This document shows, piece by piece, positions 1 through 10,400 of a stretch of DNA of 64,000 nucleotides. The notes beneath the pieces are model-generated. The model worked only from the letters and a program-made list of their open reading frames with translations, did no database searches and had not been told where the DNA came from. Position 1 is the first letter of the stretch. Every line of letters starts with the position of its first letter. Origin of the DNA: Verrucomicrobiia bacterium (lineage in GTDB: Bacteria > Verrucomicrobiota > Verrucomicrobiia > Verrucomicrobiales > DEV007); contig JAUIAH010000013.1 in assembly GCA_030425385.1 (NCBI GenBank), forward strand, positions 115,174-179,173, in the 5' to 3' direction. The position numbers and the translations under genes are program-made.

Positions 1-982
1 CGCACAGAAGGAGACTCATGGCCAAGCCAAGCCCTCCGACAGGGACCAAGCCGAGTTCGAAACGGTTTCCAGAGACAAAGGCGACAAAGACGCTCCCTGC
101 GGCAATGCCGAGGCTGGTGGTGGCAAGATAATAAGAGGCAAATGCTGCTGCCGTGGCCCCATCATAATGTTCCTGCGCCACCTGGGTGAAGGTGGCCATG
201 GCAAATGCGCCTGAGAACCAGAAGTAGGCGATGCCGATACAGGATAATGTCAGGAAGCGATGGCGGAAGATCTCGCCGAGATCGGTGAAGTGACCAAAGA
301 AAGTGCGAATCGAAAGCGGCTCAACAGGATGAGAAGGTGTTTCTGATAGACCACGAATCACCCAGAGAGCGAAGAAAGCGCCGAGGCCGACCATACCGAC
401 GGGAATGAGTCCTGCGACCCAGGGATCGGTCGAAACATGGGCCACGGCCTGTTTCAAACCTTCCCCACCAGCGACCGCCCCAACGACGATTGCGAGAATG
501 GTGAGCATCTGCATCAATCCCGCCGCCCGAGAAAGCTGGCGACTCCCGACGAGCTCTTTGATAATCCCAAACTTGGCCGGGCCAAAGAAGGCGGATTGTA
601 CTGCCAGGATGAAGAAGCCTGCCGTGGCGAACCACAGATTCTTCATGAGCATCGCCACGATGATCAAGCCGATGATGCCTATCTGGAAGTAGAGGCAGGT
701 GCGGATGACTTGGCTCTTGGGATAGCGATCAGAGATCCATCCGGCAATGGGAGCGAAGAGGACGAAGGGTAGGGAAATGAGCCCGGCGATGATGTTCTTG
801 TAATAATCAAAGACCCACGTGCCCTTTTCCAGGATCATCAGGGCGACACCCAGAAGTGCGTAGCGGACGACATTATCGTTGAAGGCATTCTGCGTTTGCA
901 CCGCGAGCACGGCCCGGAGCGAGCGGCGCGCCACCGGACCGGGAGCATCGTCGCTCATGGCTTCCGTGGGAGGAGCGGTCAT
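1..982 (-). CDS. LplT-like MFS lysophospholipid transporter (partial, C-terminus beyond left edge)
   Basis: An open frame runs on the minus strand from an ATG at 982 to the window edge (327 codons), with no stop. The translation starts MTAPPTEAMSDD and soon reaches QTQNAFNDNVVRYALLG; the FNDN signature after the first helix is typical of the LplT branch of the major facilitator superfamily. Further motifs include the loop AGWISDRYPKSQ (MFS motif A-like) and FGPAKFGIIKELV. About nine hydrophobic segments are visible. LplT moves lysophospholipids across the inner membrane for re-acylation and is often fused to or next to PlsC and acyl-ACP synthetase domains; whether such domains follow cannot be seen. 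The ATG overlaps the hemB stop by one base (TAATG), so the genes are probably coupled. Family assignment is good, substrate is inferred. Confidence 0.8.
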   Translation of the reverse strand, partial: MTAPPTEAMSDDAPGPVARRSLRAVLAVQTQNAFNDNVVRYALLGVALMILEKGTWVFDYYKNIIAGLISLPFVLFAPIAGWISDRYPKSQVIRTCLYFQIGIIGLIIVAMLMKNLWFATAGFFILAVQSAFFGPAKFGIIKELVGSRQLSRAAGLMQMLTILAIVVGAVAGGEGLKQAVAHVSTDPWVAGLIPVGMVGLGAFFALWVIRGLSETPSHPVEPLSIRTFFGHFTDLGEIFRHRFLTLSCIGIAYFWFSGAFAMATFTQVAQEHYDGATAAAFASYYLATTSLGIAAGSVFVAFVSGNRFELGLVPVGGLGLAMSLLLC

Positions 983-1956
983 TATCCTAACAGACGCGCC
1001 GCATCCTTCGCGAAATAGGTGAGGATCATGTCTGCACCAGCTCGTTTGATGCTGGTGAGCGTCTCAAGAATGATCTTCTCCTCATCCAACCAACCCGCTT
1101 CTGCCGCTGCCTTGATCATGAGATACTCACCGCTCACTTGGTAGGCGGCGATGGGTAAAGAAGTCACTTCACGCATGCGTTGGATGATGTCCAGGTAGGC
1201 ACCTGCAGGCTTCACCATGAGAATGTCGGCGCCCTCATCCTCATCCAGGTGCGCTTCGCGAATGGCCTCGCGGCTGTTCGCATAGTCCATCTGATAGGTC
1301 TTCTTATCCCCTGATTTGGGGGCAGAATCGAGCGCACCTCGGAAGGGGCCGTAGAAGGCGGAGGCATACTTGGCTGTGTAGGAGAGAATGGAGACATCCT
1401 TGAAGCCTTCCGTGTCTAACGCATTGCGCAAGACGCCGACCCGGCCATCCATCATATCGCTGGGAGAGACGACATCCGCCCCTGCTTGCGCATGGCACAA
1501 CGCTTGGTTGCAGAGGACCTCGATCGTCTTGTCATTGCGAATCCTGCCGTCCTTGGCCACGATGCCATCGTGCCCATCGCTGTTGTACGGATCGAGTGCG
1601 ATATCCGTGATGACATTGATGTGAGGGTGCGTTTCCTTAATCGCCCGAATCGCGCGCGGGACGAGTCCTTCGGGATTGAAGCACTCCTCAGCCTTGGACG
1701 TCTTGAGGGCGTCATCGATGGCTGGGAAGAGAACGATGGAATGAATCCCTACCTTCTGCGCATCGTCAATTTCTCCTAACAAGCCTTCAATGTCCCATCG
1801 GTAACAACCGGGCATGGATGCGATGGCGTCATGGTGCGGTTGATCTTGAATGAAGAGCGGGTAGATGAAATCTCCAGGACAGAGAAGCGTCTCGCGGCAA
1901 AGCGCGCGGATGGCTTCCGACTGGCGATTGCGCCGGGGACGAATGGGGATATTCAT
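982..1956 (-). CDS. hemB: Delta-aminolevulinic acid dehydratase (porphobilinogen synthase)
   Basis: HemB condenses two 5-aminolevulinate molecules to porphobilinogen in the cytoplasm, the second common step of tetrapyrrole synthesis. The 324-residue product has the usual length. It begins [20 protein letters not shown] and shows the Schiff-base lysine region DILMVKPAGAYLDI, the second lysine motif SYTAKYASAFYGPFR, and SPSDMMDGRVGVLR. The ATG at 1956 is chosen because the family begins here and because it overlaps the cysS stop as ATGA; an in-frame upstream start would lie inside cysS. The unit cysS-hemB-LplT-like is tightly packed with 4-nt and 1-nt overlaps, which suggests one transcript. 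Nothing odd in the catalytic motifs. Confidence 0.96.
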   Translation of the reverse strand: MNIPIRPRRNRQSEAIRALCRETLLCPGDFIYPLFIQDQPHHDAIASMPGCYRWDIEGLLGEIDDAQKVGIHSIVLFPAIDDALKTSKAEECFNPEGLVPRAIRAIKETHPHINVITDIALDPYNSDGHDGIVAKDGRIRNDKTIEVLCNQALCHAQAGADVVSPSDMMDGRVGVLRNALDTEGFKDVSILSYTAKYASAFYGPFRGALDSAPKSGDKKTYQMDYANSREAIREAHLDEDEGADILMVKPAGAYLDIIQRMREVTSLPIAAYQVSGEYLMIKAAAEAGWLDEEKIILETLTSIKRAGADMILTYFAKDAARLLG

Positions 1957-3374
1957 GAGTTGGGCTCCAAAGTGTAGCCTTCTTTGCCATCTTTCACAAC
2001 CCAACCTGCCTCAGCGAGTTGGTCGCGCAGGGCATCCGATTGTGCCCAGTCTTTCGATTGGCGAGCAGCCCAGCGTTCCTCAGCTAAGGCGTGAATAGCG
2101 GCGGGAATGTCCGTTGGTTCCTCGTCAGCGGTCAGCATCAATCCAAGGGCGGCGAGGACGAAATGCCACTGCTGATAGCAGGTCGCTGCTTCGTCTGGAG
2201 AAAGCGTCTCCGGCTGGATTTCCTTGATCGCGGTGAAGATCTTGCCGAGCGCATCTGGTGTGTTGAGATCGCGGCACAGGCCCTCGAAAGCGGGGGCGAA
2301 TGGGCCGATGGCCTGCAATCCACGCAGAGTCTCCCACGCGGGCGGCGCGTCGGCTCCAGCCCGGATCGCGAGAGCCGTCTCGAATTTGCTGAGGCGCTTC
2401 ATGGCAGCGCGCGCTGCTTGCAAGGAGTCGAGGGTGAAATTGAGAGGATGACGATAGTGTCCTGACAAATACACGTAACGCAACTCCATGGGCGTGTATC
2501 CCTTTTCCTGCAAATCCGCTAGTGTGTAGAAATTTCCGAGACTCTTGGACATCTTGCCGCCGTCAACGAGGAGGTGGGTGATGTGGAACCAGTGATGCGC
2601 AAAGGTCGTGCCGGAACAGCACTCACTTTGGGCAATCTCGTTCTCGTGGTGAGGAAAGATCAGATCCACGCCGCCCGAGTGCAAATCGAACGTTTCGCCC
2701 AAATACTCCAAGCTCATGGCGCTACATTCCAAATGCCAGCCGGGCCGACCGTCACCCCAGGGACTAGGCCAGTAGTTCTCGCCATCTTCGGGTTTGCGTC
2801 CTTTCCACAGAGCGAAGTCTGCTAGAGCGTCTTTCTCGTATTCATCCGAATCATTCACTGTTTGAGCCGCGCCCAACTTCAGTTCGCGATCTGCCACCCG
2901 CGAGAGCCGTCCGTATTCTGGGAAGGAAGCGACGTTGAAGTAGACGGAGCCATCCTCCTTGGCGTAGGCGTGCCCTTTCTCGATCAATTGCCCAATCATC
3001 TTCACCTGGTGTCCAATGTGATCGACTGCACCTGGTTCCACGTGCGGCGGGAGAAGATGGAGTGCCTCGCAATCAGCTTGAAACTTGGCTTTCCAATGGG
3101 CTGTGAATTCTTGCAGGGTCTGTCCAGCGGCCTGTGATTCACGGATCGTCTTGTCATCGACATCTGTCACATTGCGGACATGGCGATTGGCCATCCCAAG
3201 GCATTCTAACACCCGCCGAAAGGTGTCTTGCATGACAAAGGTGCGAAAGTTGCCGATGTGAGCCGGGCCATAAACGGTGGGGCCGCAGCAGTAGAAACGA
3301 TAGGTCTGGCCGTCCTCGGGCGTCACCTCGCGCAGTTCACGCGCCATCGAATCATACAGAGTTAGCGTGGGCAT
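1953..3374 (-). CDS. cysS: Cysteinyl-tRNA synthetase
   Basis: CysRS charges tRNA-Cys; class I synthetase, cytoplasmic. From the ATG at 3374 the protein is 473 residues and begins [15 protein letters not shown], the normal start of the family. Visible motifs are [18 protein letters not shown] (HIGH-like motif with a zinc-ligand Cys), WHLECSAMS and the HHENE segment with the remaining zinc ligands, and [11 protein letters not shown] (KMSKS loop). A C-terminal anticodon-binding helical region is present. An in-frame TTG at 3410 would add 12 non-conserved residues. A perfect 7-bp inverted repeat (3375-3391) abuts the ATG on its 5' side, which is unusual because it would sequester the initiation region. 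The upstream gene ends 42 bases away on the same strand. Confidence 0.96.
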   Translation of the reverse strand: MPTLTLYDSMARELREVTPEDGQTYRFYCCGPTVYGPAHIGNFRTFVMQDTFRRVLECLGMANRHVRNVTDVDDKTIRESQAAGQTLQEFTAHWKAKFQADCEALHLLPPHVEPGAVDHIGHQVKMIGQLIEKGHAYAKEDGSVYFNVASFPEYGRLSRVADRELKLGAAQTVNDSDEYEKDALADFALWKGRKPEDGENYWPSPWGDGRPGWHLECSAMSLEYLGETFDLHSGGVDLIFPHHENEIAQSECCSGTTFAHHWFHITHLLVDGGKMSKSLGNFYTLADLQEKGYTPMELRYVYLSGHYRHPLNFTLDSLQAARAAMKRLSKFETALAIRAGADAPPAWETLRGLQAIGPFAPAFEGLCRDLNTPDALGKIFTAIKEIQPETLSPDEAATCYQQWHFVLAALGLMLTADEEPTDIPAAIHALAEERWAARQSKDWAQSDALRDQLAEAGWVVKDGKEGYTLEPNS

Positions 3375-3391
3375 AGGGCAGTCTCTGCCCT
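3375..3391 (-). promoter_or_regulatory. Hairpin immediately 5' of the cysS start codon
   Basis: AGGGCAG and CTGCCCT form a perfect 7-bp stem with a 3-base loop. Its last base is directly next to the cysS ATG (3374). There is no separate Shine-Dalgarno sequence between them. It may control translation or be a processing or attenuation element; it is too short and lacks a T-run, so a simple terminator is unlikely. Confidence 0.4.
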
Positions 3392-3416
3392 GTGATGCGC
3401 GCCTTTTCAAAGGAAA

Positions 3417-4400
3417 TCAGCTCTCTTGGGCGGCTTCTTTCGCCGACTCCAGGGCCACATCCACGACGATGGGTCGGTGATCCGACCCCAAGTAGGGGCC
3501 AATGGTTTGCCGCAAGAGCCTGGCCGAGCCATTGCCCAGGGCGTGATCAATGGGGTGGGCAAAGCAGAGGGTCTGGGGGAGCAGAATGCTATGGGTGCCC
3601 AGTGGCAGCCGTGCGGCGGGCGCATGATGCCACCCTGTGGTCTTGAGCAATTCGCGGAAATAGGGCGACCAAGTGCTTGCATTGAAATCGCCCAGCACGA
3701 CGAGAGGACTCGTTTCGTCCATATAGCGCTCTGCTAGAGCAGCAAGTTGATCATTGCGCCAGACAAAGCCTTGCTCGCCAAAGGTGACCGGTGGATGGGT
3801 GTGATTGAGAATGACGGTGACCGGCTGCAGCTCGGTATCAATCGCGCACGCCACAAATCCGCGATAGTCGCCGATGCGATGCACCTGGTGATCACGGATA
3901 GGGTCTTTGCTAAAGATATCCATGTCCAAGTCGTCGATGCGCAAATGATGGCTCCACGTGTCCGTCAGTTCGTAGAGCGCGCTCGGCCAGTGCTTGATCG
4001 ATTCGAAACAGCCTATCACATCCGGATCGATTTCACGGAAATACGACACCGTTTCCGCCGCACGGCGATTGCTATGGAGGACATTGAAGGCAGCGATGCG
4101 CAACTGCGGAGCCTCAGACTGGGAAGTCGGTGGCGATGATGGGAGAGGCATCAGTGGGAGGATCCAATAGAGCTGATGACCGATCACGCCTACCGAGGTC
4201 CAGGCGGCGAGCCTTTCGACACTGCCTCGACGAACCACCGTCAAGACGGCCAGAAGAAGTGTCGCTCCAGCGAGGAGTTGCCAGCGGTAGCCCGTCAGCC
4301 CATCAAGGTAGCGGTGATGCTTGGCGAACAGGGTGAGACCATCTGCCGTCGCCAAGAGAAGAGCGAGCAGGGCACAAAGGGCCACCAAGACGCGATACAT
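3417..4400 (-). CDS. Endonuclease/exonuclease/phosphatase-family membrane protein
   Basis: The N-terminal about 90 residues carry three hydrophobic segments, and the rest is an EEP (DNase I/Mg-dependent phosphodiesterase) fold. Motifs include LRIAAFNVLHSN (start of the domain with the conserved Asn), GDFNAS (catalytic Asp and Asn), and GSDHRPIVVDV (the His near the C-terminus). The usual metal-binding Glu is best matched by GCFESIKHW. The substrate is unknown; membrane-anchored EEP proteins may act on lipids or nucleic acids in the periplasm. The ATG at 4400 (MYRVLVALCALL) is preferred because a first helix follows at once; an ATG at 4508 would run towards the divergent AlkD-like gene. It is the first gene of the minus-strand run into cysS. 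Confidence 0.8.
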   Translation of the reverse strand: MYRVLVALCALLALLLATADGLTLFAKHHRYLDGLTGYRWQLLAGATLLLAVLTVVRRGSVERLAAWTSVGVIGHQLYWILPLMPLPSSPPTSQSEAPQLRIAAFNVLHSNRRAAETVSYFREIDPDVIGCFESIKHWPSALYELTDTWSHHLRIDDLDMDIFSKDPIRDHQVHRIGDYRGFVACAIDTELQPVTVILNHTHPPVTFGEQGFVWRNDQLAALAERYMDETSPLVVLGDFNASTWSPYFRELLKTTGWHHAPAARLPLGTHSILLPQTLCFAHPIDHALGNGSARLLRQTIGPYLGSDHRPIVVDVALESAKEAAQES

Positions 4401-4527
4401 ACGAGAAAAGTAGGCAGCCACGCGGGTGAATCCAGTGAATGCCGGGATCTCGCAGGGAAAAGTCCCGAAACTGACATGGGAAAAGAGGCTTTCGGCTGGC
4501 CTCAGCAATCGTTACGGTGCCACTAGC

Positions 4528-5259
4528 ATGAACGAGTCATCCATCGAAATCACGTGTCGGCAGATCATGGGAGAGCTGGAGGGATTGGGAAAAGAGTCGA
4601 ACCGCAAGACTTTTGTCAGGCATGGGGCTCCCAAGGATGCTCTCTATGGTGTCGCTGTGGCGGACCTGAAGGTCATTCAAAAGCGGCTTAAGAAGAATCA
4701 TGCGCTCGCTCTATCATTATACGAAACGGGAAATGCAGACGCACAATACTTGGCGGGGTTGATTGCGGACGAGGCCCAGATGACGAAGACGGATCTCAAT
4801 CGGTGGGTCAAGGGCGCGTCTTGGAGCATGATCAGTTCCTACACCGTTCCTTGGGTCGCAGGCGAGTCGCCCCATGCCTTGGCGCTCGCCACGAAATGGA
4901 TCGATCGGAAGGATGAAATGGTGGCCATGAGTGGGTGGGCGACATTCTCCAGCTATCTTTCAGTGGCTCCGGATGAGGAGGTCGACAAGGCGTTCTTTGA
5001 GAGCCTGCTAGAGCGCGTGGTCCGGGATATTCACGAGGAAAGGAATCAGGTGCGCGACGCCATGAATCACTTCGTCATCGCGTTAGGCAGTTACGTGCCT
5101 GATCTCACGGCCAAGGCAATCGAGGCCGCGAAGACGATTGGAGAAGTGCAGGTCGACAAGGGAGACACCGCTTGCAAGGTGCCCGATGCCGCCACCTATA
5201 TCCAGAAAGTCAAGGATCGTGGCCGTATCGGCAAGAAGCGGAAGAGTGCGCGGTGTTGA
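4528..5259 (+). CDS. DNA alkylation repair protein, AlkD-like HEAT-repeat family
   Basis: The 243-residue product matches the bacterial DNA alkylation repair (AlkD-like) family: an N-terminal GLGKESNRKTFVRHGAPKD, then LYGVAVADLKVIQKRLKKN, alternating helices, SWSMISSYTVPWVAGES, and a Lys/Arg-rich end RIGKKRKSARC. AlkD proteins are glycosylases that remove N3- and N7-alkylated purines. This version includes the conserved tail with a KGDTACKVPDA segment and a Lys-rich terminus seen in the shorter clade. The ATG at 4528 (MNESSIEITC) is chosen since 34 upstream in-frame residues look non-coding. It is divergent from the EEP gene (127 bp between starts) and ends 8 bp before the convergent hydroxylase-like gene. 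Activity is inferred from family only. Confidence 0.85.
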   Translation: MNESSIEITCRQIMGELEGLGKESNRKTFVRHGAPKDALYGVAVADLKVIQKRLKKNHALALSLYETGNADAQYLAGLIADEAQMTKTDLNRWVKGASWSMISSYTVPWVAGESPHALALATKWIDRKDEMVAMSGWATFSSYLSVAPDEEVDKAFFESLLERVVRDIHEERNQVRDAMNHFVIALGSYVPDLTAKAIEAAKTIGEVQVDKGDTACKVPDAATYIQKVKDRGRIGKKRKSARC

Positions 5260-5267
5260 GCGGTAAG

Positions 5268-6035
5268 TTAGCGTTTCTTGCGAAAGGGATCTAACAAAAG
5301 CCCGGGATACGAGTGCGCCATGGGTTCCTTCACGCCGAAGGCTTCGGGCTCGTGACCCGGATGCCGGTAGGTGCCGAAGAGGAGATCCATGAGTGGTGAA
5401 AGGTTGGCGTAATTGCCTGCATCGCGCGCGCGATCATGATGCCAGTGATGCAACTCGGGCGCACCGATCAGCATGCGTAGCGGGCCCAGCGGTAGGTTCA
5501 CATTGGAGTGGATGTAGATGGCCCAGAGTCCGCGGAAAGCGACGAGTCCAGCAAGCGTCTCCAAGGGGAAGCCTAACAGAAAGGCAGGCAAATTGATGAG
5601 GCCCACCGTGTAGAGGGTGTCGAGGGGGTGCTCGCGATGCGCCGCCAACCAGTCGAGGTGCTCAGCGCTGTGGTGGACCGCGTGGAAACGCCAGAGAAAG
5701 CCGATGCGATGCTGCAGTCGATGGCCCCAATAGATGAGGACATCGCTCAGGACAATGACTTCAAGAGCCTGTGCCCACCAGGGTTGCTCGCGAACGGCAG
5801 CGTGGAAACCGTCTGGAATGAATGCGGTGAGATGATTTCCGAGAAAGGCGAGCGTCGCGAAGACCATGCCTGTCCAGAAGAGGTATTGCCCTAGCATGAA
5901 GGCGAGATCAGTGAGCCAAGCGGGCCGAAAGAAGGCCTGCTCTTTGGCCGGAAAGCACCTTTCCAGCGGACGAAAGATAAGGACAAGGACCAAGAAGCTA
6001 ATGCCCGTCGACAGCATGGAAAGGGCAATCGTCAT
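5268..6035 (-). CDS. Fatty acid hydroxylase / sterol desaturase-superfamily membrane protein
   Basis: The 255-residue integral membrane protein has the three histidine clusters of the superfamily that hold a di-iron site: HRLQH, HAVHHSAEHLDWLAAHREH and LHHWHH. Hydrophobic helices lie at about 5-25, 45-65, 75-90 and 140-180. Such enzymes hydroxylate or desaturate lipids in the inner membrane using O2 and reductant; the substrate here cannot be told. The start ATG at 6035 overlaps the stop of the upstream small gene as ATGA, so the two are probably co-translated. The closing residues include the region DLLFGTYRHPG, common in this family. Confidence 0.85.
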   Translation of the reverse strand: MTIALSMLSTGISFLVLVLIFRPLERCFPAKEQAFFRPAWLTDLAFMLGQYLFWTGMVFATLAFLGNHLTAFIPDGFHAAVREQPWWAQALEVIVLSDVLIYWGHRLQHRIGFLWRFHAVHHSAEHLDWLAAHREHPLDTLYTVGLINLPAFLLGFPLETLAGLVAFRGLWAIYIHSNVNLPLGPLRMLIGAPELHHWHHDRARDAGNYANLSPLMDLLFGTYRHPGHEPEAFGVKEPMAHSYPGLLLDPFRKKR

Positions 6036-6481
6036 GGCGTGGTCGAGCGTTGCAGGAACGGCGGAGGCGGAGGCACTTCAATCGCGTCTTCCGCGCTGCT
6101 GAGTGGAACAGGGAGCCACCTTCCAGACTTCGATGATGGCATCAGGCTGTGAGGCTCTACGGTGAAGGATTTCGACCCTGGCAGAAGTACCTTGTCTGAG
6201 GGCTTCACGTCTCCCTCTTCGGAGTTCCGAGTCGAGAAGATGGGGCGCCCGATGGACTTTGACCCTGAAATCATTCCGAATCCGCTATTTGCCGAGTCCA
6301 GAACGAACGAAGGCGTCGTTTCGGTTTCGGCCTCCGTTAGAGGCGAGGTGGACGCGCTAGCCGTGTGGAGGGCAGGGGACGCCTGGCGGTGGTTCCACCA
6401 AACGAGAACACTTCCCAAGGCGAGAGCACTTACAATGGCACCAATCCCGAGGAGGCGTTGCCTCAAAGACCTTGTCTTCAT
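6032..6481 (-). CDS. Small exported or membrane-anchored protein of unknown function
   Basis: I do not recognise this 149-residue protein. From MKTRSLRQRLLGIG it has one hydrophobic segment (about residues 10-28) followed by a Ser/Thr-rich, low-complexity extracytoplasmic part ending in a proline run (VPPPPPFL). It is likely anchored by its N-terminus with the body in the periplasm. The ATG at 6481 is better than one six codons upstream because the positively charged n-region begins here. It overlaps the hydroxylase-like gene by 4 nt, which suggests linked expression. Confidence 0.6.
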   Translation of the reverse strand: MKTRSLRQRLLGIGAIVSALALGSVLVWWNHRQASPALHTASASTSPLTEAETETTPSFVLDSANSGFGMISGSKSIGRPIFSTRNSEEGDVKPSDKVLLPGSKSFTVEPHSLMPSSKSGRWLPVPLSSAEDAIEVPPPPPFLQRSTTP

Positions 6482-6551
6482 AATCGTGAAGCCTACCAAG
6501 GACGACTGCCTCTGGCAATCAATCGATTGTCAGAAAGATGTCAGCAGCAGA

Positions 6552-7322
6552 TCACTCCACAATGAACCAGGGATTGAGTAGGTTCTCTTTATTGTATTGC
6601 AAGGGTTGCATTGTTTCGCGGTTGAGAACCTGTCTTCCCGCCTCTAGAACGATCGCGTGCGCCGCGCCGGTATCCCATTCCATGGTCGGGGCAAAGCGCG
6701 GGTAGACATCGGCATCGCCCGCCGCCACCATGCAGAGCTTGAGCGAACTGCCAGAGGAGGTCAGCTCCACCTGCTTGCCGGAACTCTTCAGGTCCTCCAC
6801 AAAGGCCTCCGTCTCAGGAGACATGTGCGAGCGGCTCGCCACCACGCGAACCGTGTCTTTGCTGGCATAGTGGGAGTCATTGCGAAGAACCGTTTCGTGG
6901 CCATCTGCATCGATCTTGCGAGCACCCAGGCCTTTGGCAGCATGATAGAGTACCTTGGCGGCCGGTTGAAAGACCACTCCAAGCGTGGGCACGCCGCCTT
7001 CTACAAGCGCAATGTTGACGGTGAATTCCCCATTCTTCTTAATGAATTCTTTCGTGCCATCGAGCGGGTCGATCAGCCAGAAGCGTTGCCAGTGTTGGCG
7101 TTCTTGATAGTCAGTGGCTTTGGTTTCCTCTGAAATGTAGGGAATGTCAGGGTAAGCTTCTTGCAGTCCTTGCAGGATGATCGCATTGGCGCGTTCATCC
7201 GCTTCGGTGAGCGGAGAGCGATCTTCCTTCTCAGCGACGGAGAACTCGCGCTGGTATACCTCAAGGATTTCTTCCCCGGCAGTGCGAGCAATGGCGACGA
7301 TACTGGCTAAGTCAATGTCCAT
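6552..7322 (-). CDS. cysQ: 3'(2'),5'-bisphosphate nucleotidase / CysQ-like inositol-monophosphatase family
   Basis: CysQ hydrolyses 3'-phosphoadenosine 5'-phosphate to AMP, relieving inhibition of sulfate assimilation. The 256-residue product has the Mg/Li-sensitive phosphatase signature: SPLTEADERAN, ISEET, WLIDPLDGTKEFI (metal-binding Asp residues) and the late motif MEWDTGAAHAI. Length and order of motifs match CysQ better than inositol monophosphatases because of the DGTKEF variant. The gene is first in a minus-strand run with the small exported protein (70-bp gap) and the hydroxylase-like gene. A 13-bp palindrome lies 5-17 bases upstream of the ATG. Confidence 0.9.
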   Translation of the reverse strand: MDIDLASIVAIARTAGEEILEVYQREFSVAEKEDRSPLTEADERANAIILQGLQEAYPDIPYISEETKATDYQERQHWQRFWLIDPLDGTKEFIKKNGEFTVNIALVEGGVPTLGVVFQPAAKVLYHAAKGLGARKIDADGHETVLRNDSHYASKDTVRVVASRSHMSPETEAFVEDLKSSGKQVELTSSGSSLKLCMVAAGDADVYPRFAPTMEWDTGAAHAIVLEAGRQVLNRETMQPLQYNKENLLNPWFIVE

Positions 7323-7326
7323 GGCA

Positions 7327-7339
7327 GCCCCTAAGGGGC
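7327..7339. promoter_or_regulatory. Palindrome upstream of cysQ
   Basis: GCCCCT-A-AGGGGC is a perfect inverted repeat with a one-base centre. It sits directly upstream of the cysQ ATG (7322) and about 80 bases before the divergent exoprotein gene at 7420. It could be an operator serving either gene or a chance palindrome; no promoter boxes were clear. Confidence 0.25.
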
Positions 7340-7419
7340 ATCCGTGACTCTGGCAAGAGGAGAATGATTGACGCCGTAAGCGCTATTTGAAAGCATGCGC
7401 AGTAACCCTGATCACTCCC

Positions 7420-10400
7420 ATGAAACCTCTCATGAACTGTACGTTGGGAATGGGCTTAATGGCTCATTTGGTGGCTGGATCGCTGCAAGCGGCGACAACG
7501 GTCGAGATCGAAGCAACCCGCGCGTTTCACATGAACTCCGGAAATCCCGATACGGCACCGCGTATGCTTGCCGGTGGTTGGCCGGACAATGCCAGTTGGG
7601 GCATCATGCGGGGCTTGATGGCCTTTGACCTCTCTGAGGTGCCGAAGGACGCCGCGGGCATTGCCTCGGCATCGCTTTCGGTCTTCACGCGCAAGACGGG
7701 TTTCTCGGTCACCAATCCAGAAGGCACGCCTGGCGATATGGCGATCAAGGATGTGGGCAATTTAGAAAGCGATGCCAATTTCGATATCGAGACGGCGGTT
7801 TGGGATGCGTTGACGCCCGCGGGTGGCGATGTGTCAGGGCCCAATTTGTCGACTTTTGCGAGGGCCGATTATGATCCTGAGTGGCCGCATGCCACAGAGT
7901 TTGTCTTTGAAACTTCAGACGCCTTCGCTGCGGCAGTGGCGCGCGCTATCGCCGACGGGCAAGAGATGCTCTATCTTGTCCTTCATTGTCCTGCATTCGA
8001 AGCGAACCCGATTGATGGTAAGCATTTCTACCGCTTGGGTGGCGGCGAATCCTTACCCAAACTCCGCGTCACGGCGTTGGGGGCAGACACGGATCAAGAT
8101 GGCTTGGAAGATGAATGGGAGGAGCAATTTGCTCCAGGTGAGTTGACGTTACTGTCAGGTAATGGTGATGCCGATGGAGATGGGCTCATTGATAGAGGCG
8201 AGTTTCTGGCAGGGTCTGATCCTACCAATCCCGATAGCGATGGCGACACGATCTCCGACGGTGCGGAGGTGGTCAGTTGGGGATCGGATCCGACGAGCGA
8301 TGACAGCGATGGGGATGGCGTGAAGGATCAAGATGAGATCGCGCGGGATCCGAGCACCAATCCAGCGAAAGCCGACACCGACGGCGATGGTCTCAATGAT
8401 GGCGATGAGATTGCTGCGAACACAGATCCCACTCTGCCGGACACCGATGGCGATAGCTATGAGGACGGGCTGGAGACGCAGTTTGGTTCGGATCCTGCGG
8501 ACAGTGCCAGTGTGACTGGATCGCTCGTGCGTGGTGGGGAATGGCGCGTGGAAATGGCCTTGGCCGATGCCACGCCCACCAGTGTGGACGAGGTGAAAGC
8601 GCTCCTCGATGATGGCGTGGGGCGGGTGAGTGAGGTGCAAACCACAGAGTGGGATGTGATTAATTTCCAGATCACGACGAGTGTGGATGCCTTCTTTGAT
8701 ACCCTCACGACGTATCCCATTCTGGAGAATCCGGTGGCCCAGCCGATGGGGATGCGTGTCTCGGGTGGCATCTTTGTGAGGGAAACAGGGGCAGTGACGG
8801 TGGGATTCGATTCCCATGGAAATCAAGGGAGCCTCTTCATCGATGGGCAAGAAGTGGAACTTGTAGCGGGAGCCGCGCACAATACCGGGCGTGCTCCCAT
8901 GCTCGCCTCGGTGGAATTGGAGGCCGGCCCTCACGACATGGTCCTGTATCATTGGACGGGTCGCGACACGGGGATCTACTTATTCTCATCCTTACAGAAT
9001 GGCGAACAAGACGACTACGATCCGTCGGTGATGGAGTTGATGCCCGCCTTTGACATTGCCAATGTGATGACGGAGGACTCCGATGCAGATGGCCTGGATG
9101 ATTTCTGGGAGAGCTTCTACTTTGGAGACCTTTCTCGCGATGGCACGGGCGATCAGGATGGGGATGGCCTCTCGGACGCCGCAGAATCGGAGAATCGCGC
9201 AAATCCAACGAAGAAAGACACCGATGGGGATGGCTTGGAAGACGGACCGGAAGTCACGGAACACCAGACGGCTCCCCATCTCTTTGACACGGATGGTGAT
9301 GCGTTAGGCGATGGCGACGAAGTCACGGTGCATCAAACAGATCCCAACCGCACGGACACGGATGAGGACGGCATCGCGGACAATATCGAAGTGACGTTAG
9401 GTTCCATTCCCAATGACCCAGCCAGCGTGCCCGATGTGATTGTGCTTCTGCGAGATCAACCCACCTCGCGCGGTTGGTCGGACGGCGCTTTCTGGTCGAA
9501 TGGTCAGGGCGTGAGCGCAGGGCTCGATTATCAAGTGGGCGGCGTGCCCGGATTGGGGACGATTGTGAGAACCCCAACCAATGGTGACCCAGTCTTCGCG
9601 GGAAATGCACTGACCTTGGATGGCGGCACCTTGCGACTCAAACACACCGGGACGGCGCAGTTGCCCGCCACGCTTGCCAGGAATGCCATCATCCAGCAGG
9701 GACAGGCAGGGATCACCATTGGACTCGATGCCGCGCTGACCGTGGAGGAAAGCCTCACCATTGATGTGCAGGGTGAGAATCGGCGCTTGGCTATGACAGG
9801 GAGTTTGCAAGGTTCTGGGCAACTCATCCTCACCGGTGTCCTGGGAGGAGAATTGGATTTGCGCATGCCTAACAGTACGTTCAACGGAGACATCGCGATT
9901 GATGACATCACCGTGATCAACGTGGCCCCAGGAAGCTTGGGCAATGGAAATGTGCGCGTGTCAGGGCAGCTCTGGAGTGATTCCGCTCTCAATCTGGCGG
10001 GCAAACGCCTGACATTGGTGGGCACGGAAGTGGCGCTGCAATTGGATCACGACATCTATGTGAAGGAACTCTATTTCCAACCAGATCGCGAAGCCGATGC
10101 TGAGTTTGATCTCGATGGTTTGTTAGGTGATGCGCCAGGCACACCGATTGCCGCGGAGTGGTTTCAGAATGGAGACCTCGGGTCACTCAACGAGCTCGTG
10201 CAATCGGTGGATGGCGATCCCTCAGGCCGGATCATCTTCTCGGATGATGCCGACGCCGATGGCATGCCCGATATTTGGGAAGCCGAGAATGGCTTGGATG
10301 TCTCGCTGAATGACGCCGATGGTGATTCCGATGCCGATGGGCTGAGCAATGTGCTCGAATTCGCCCTCGGTACGGATCTTGCCAACGGAGATTCAGACGG

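Noticed and set aside
8155..8952. 265-codon minus-strand open frame inside the TSP3 exoprotein gene
   Set aside because: It is the antisense of Asp-rich repeats (Ile/Arg-rich pseudo-repeats) and lacks any recognisable domain.
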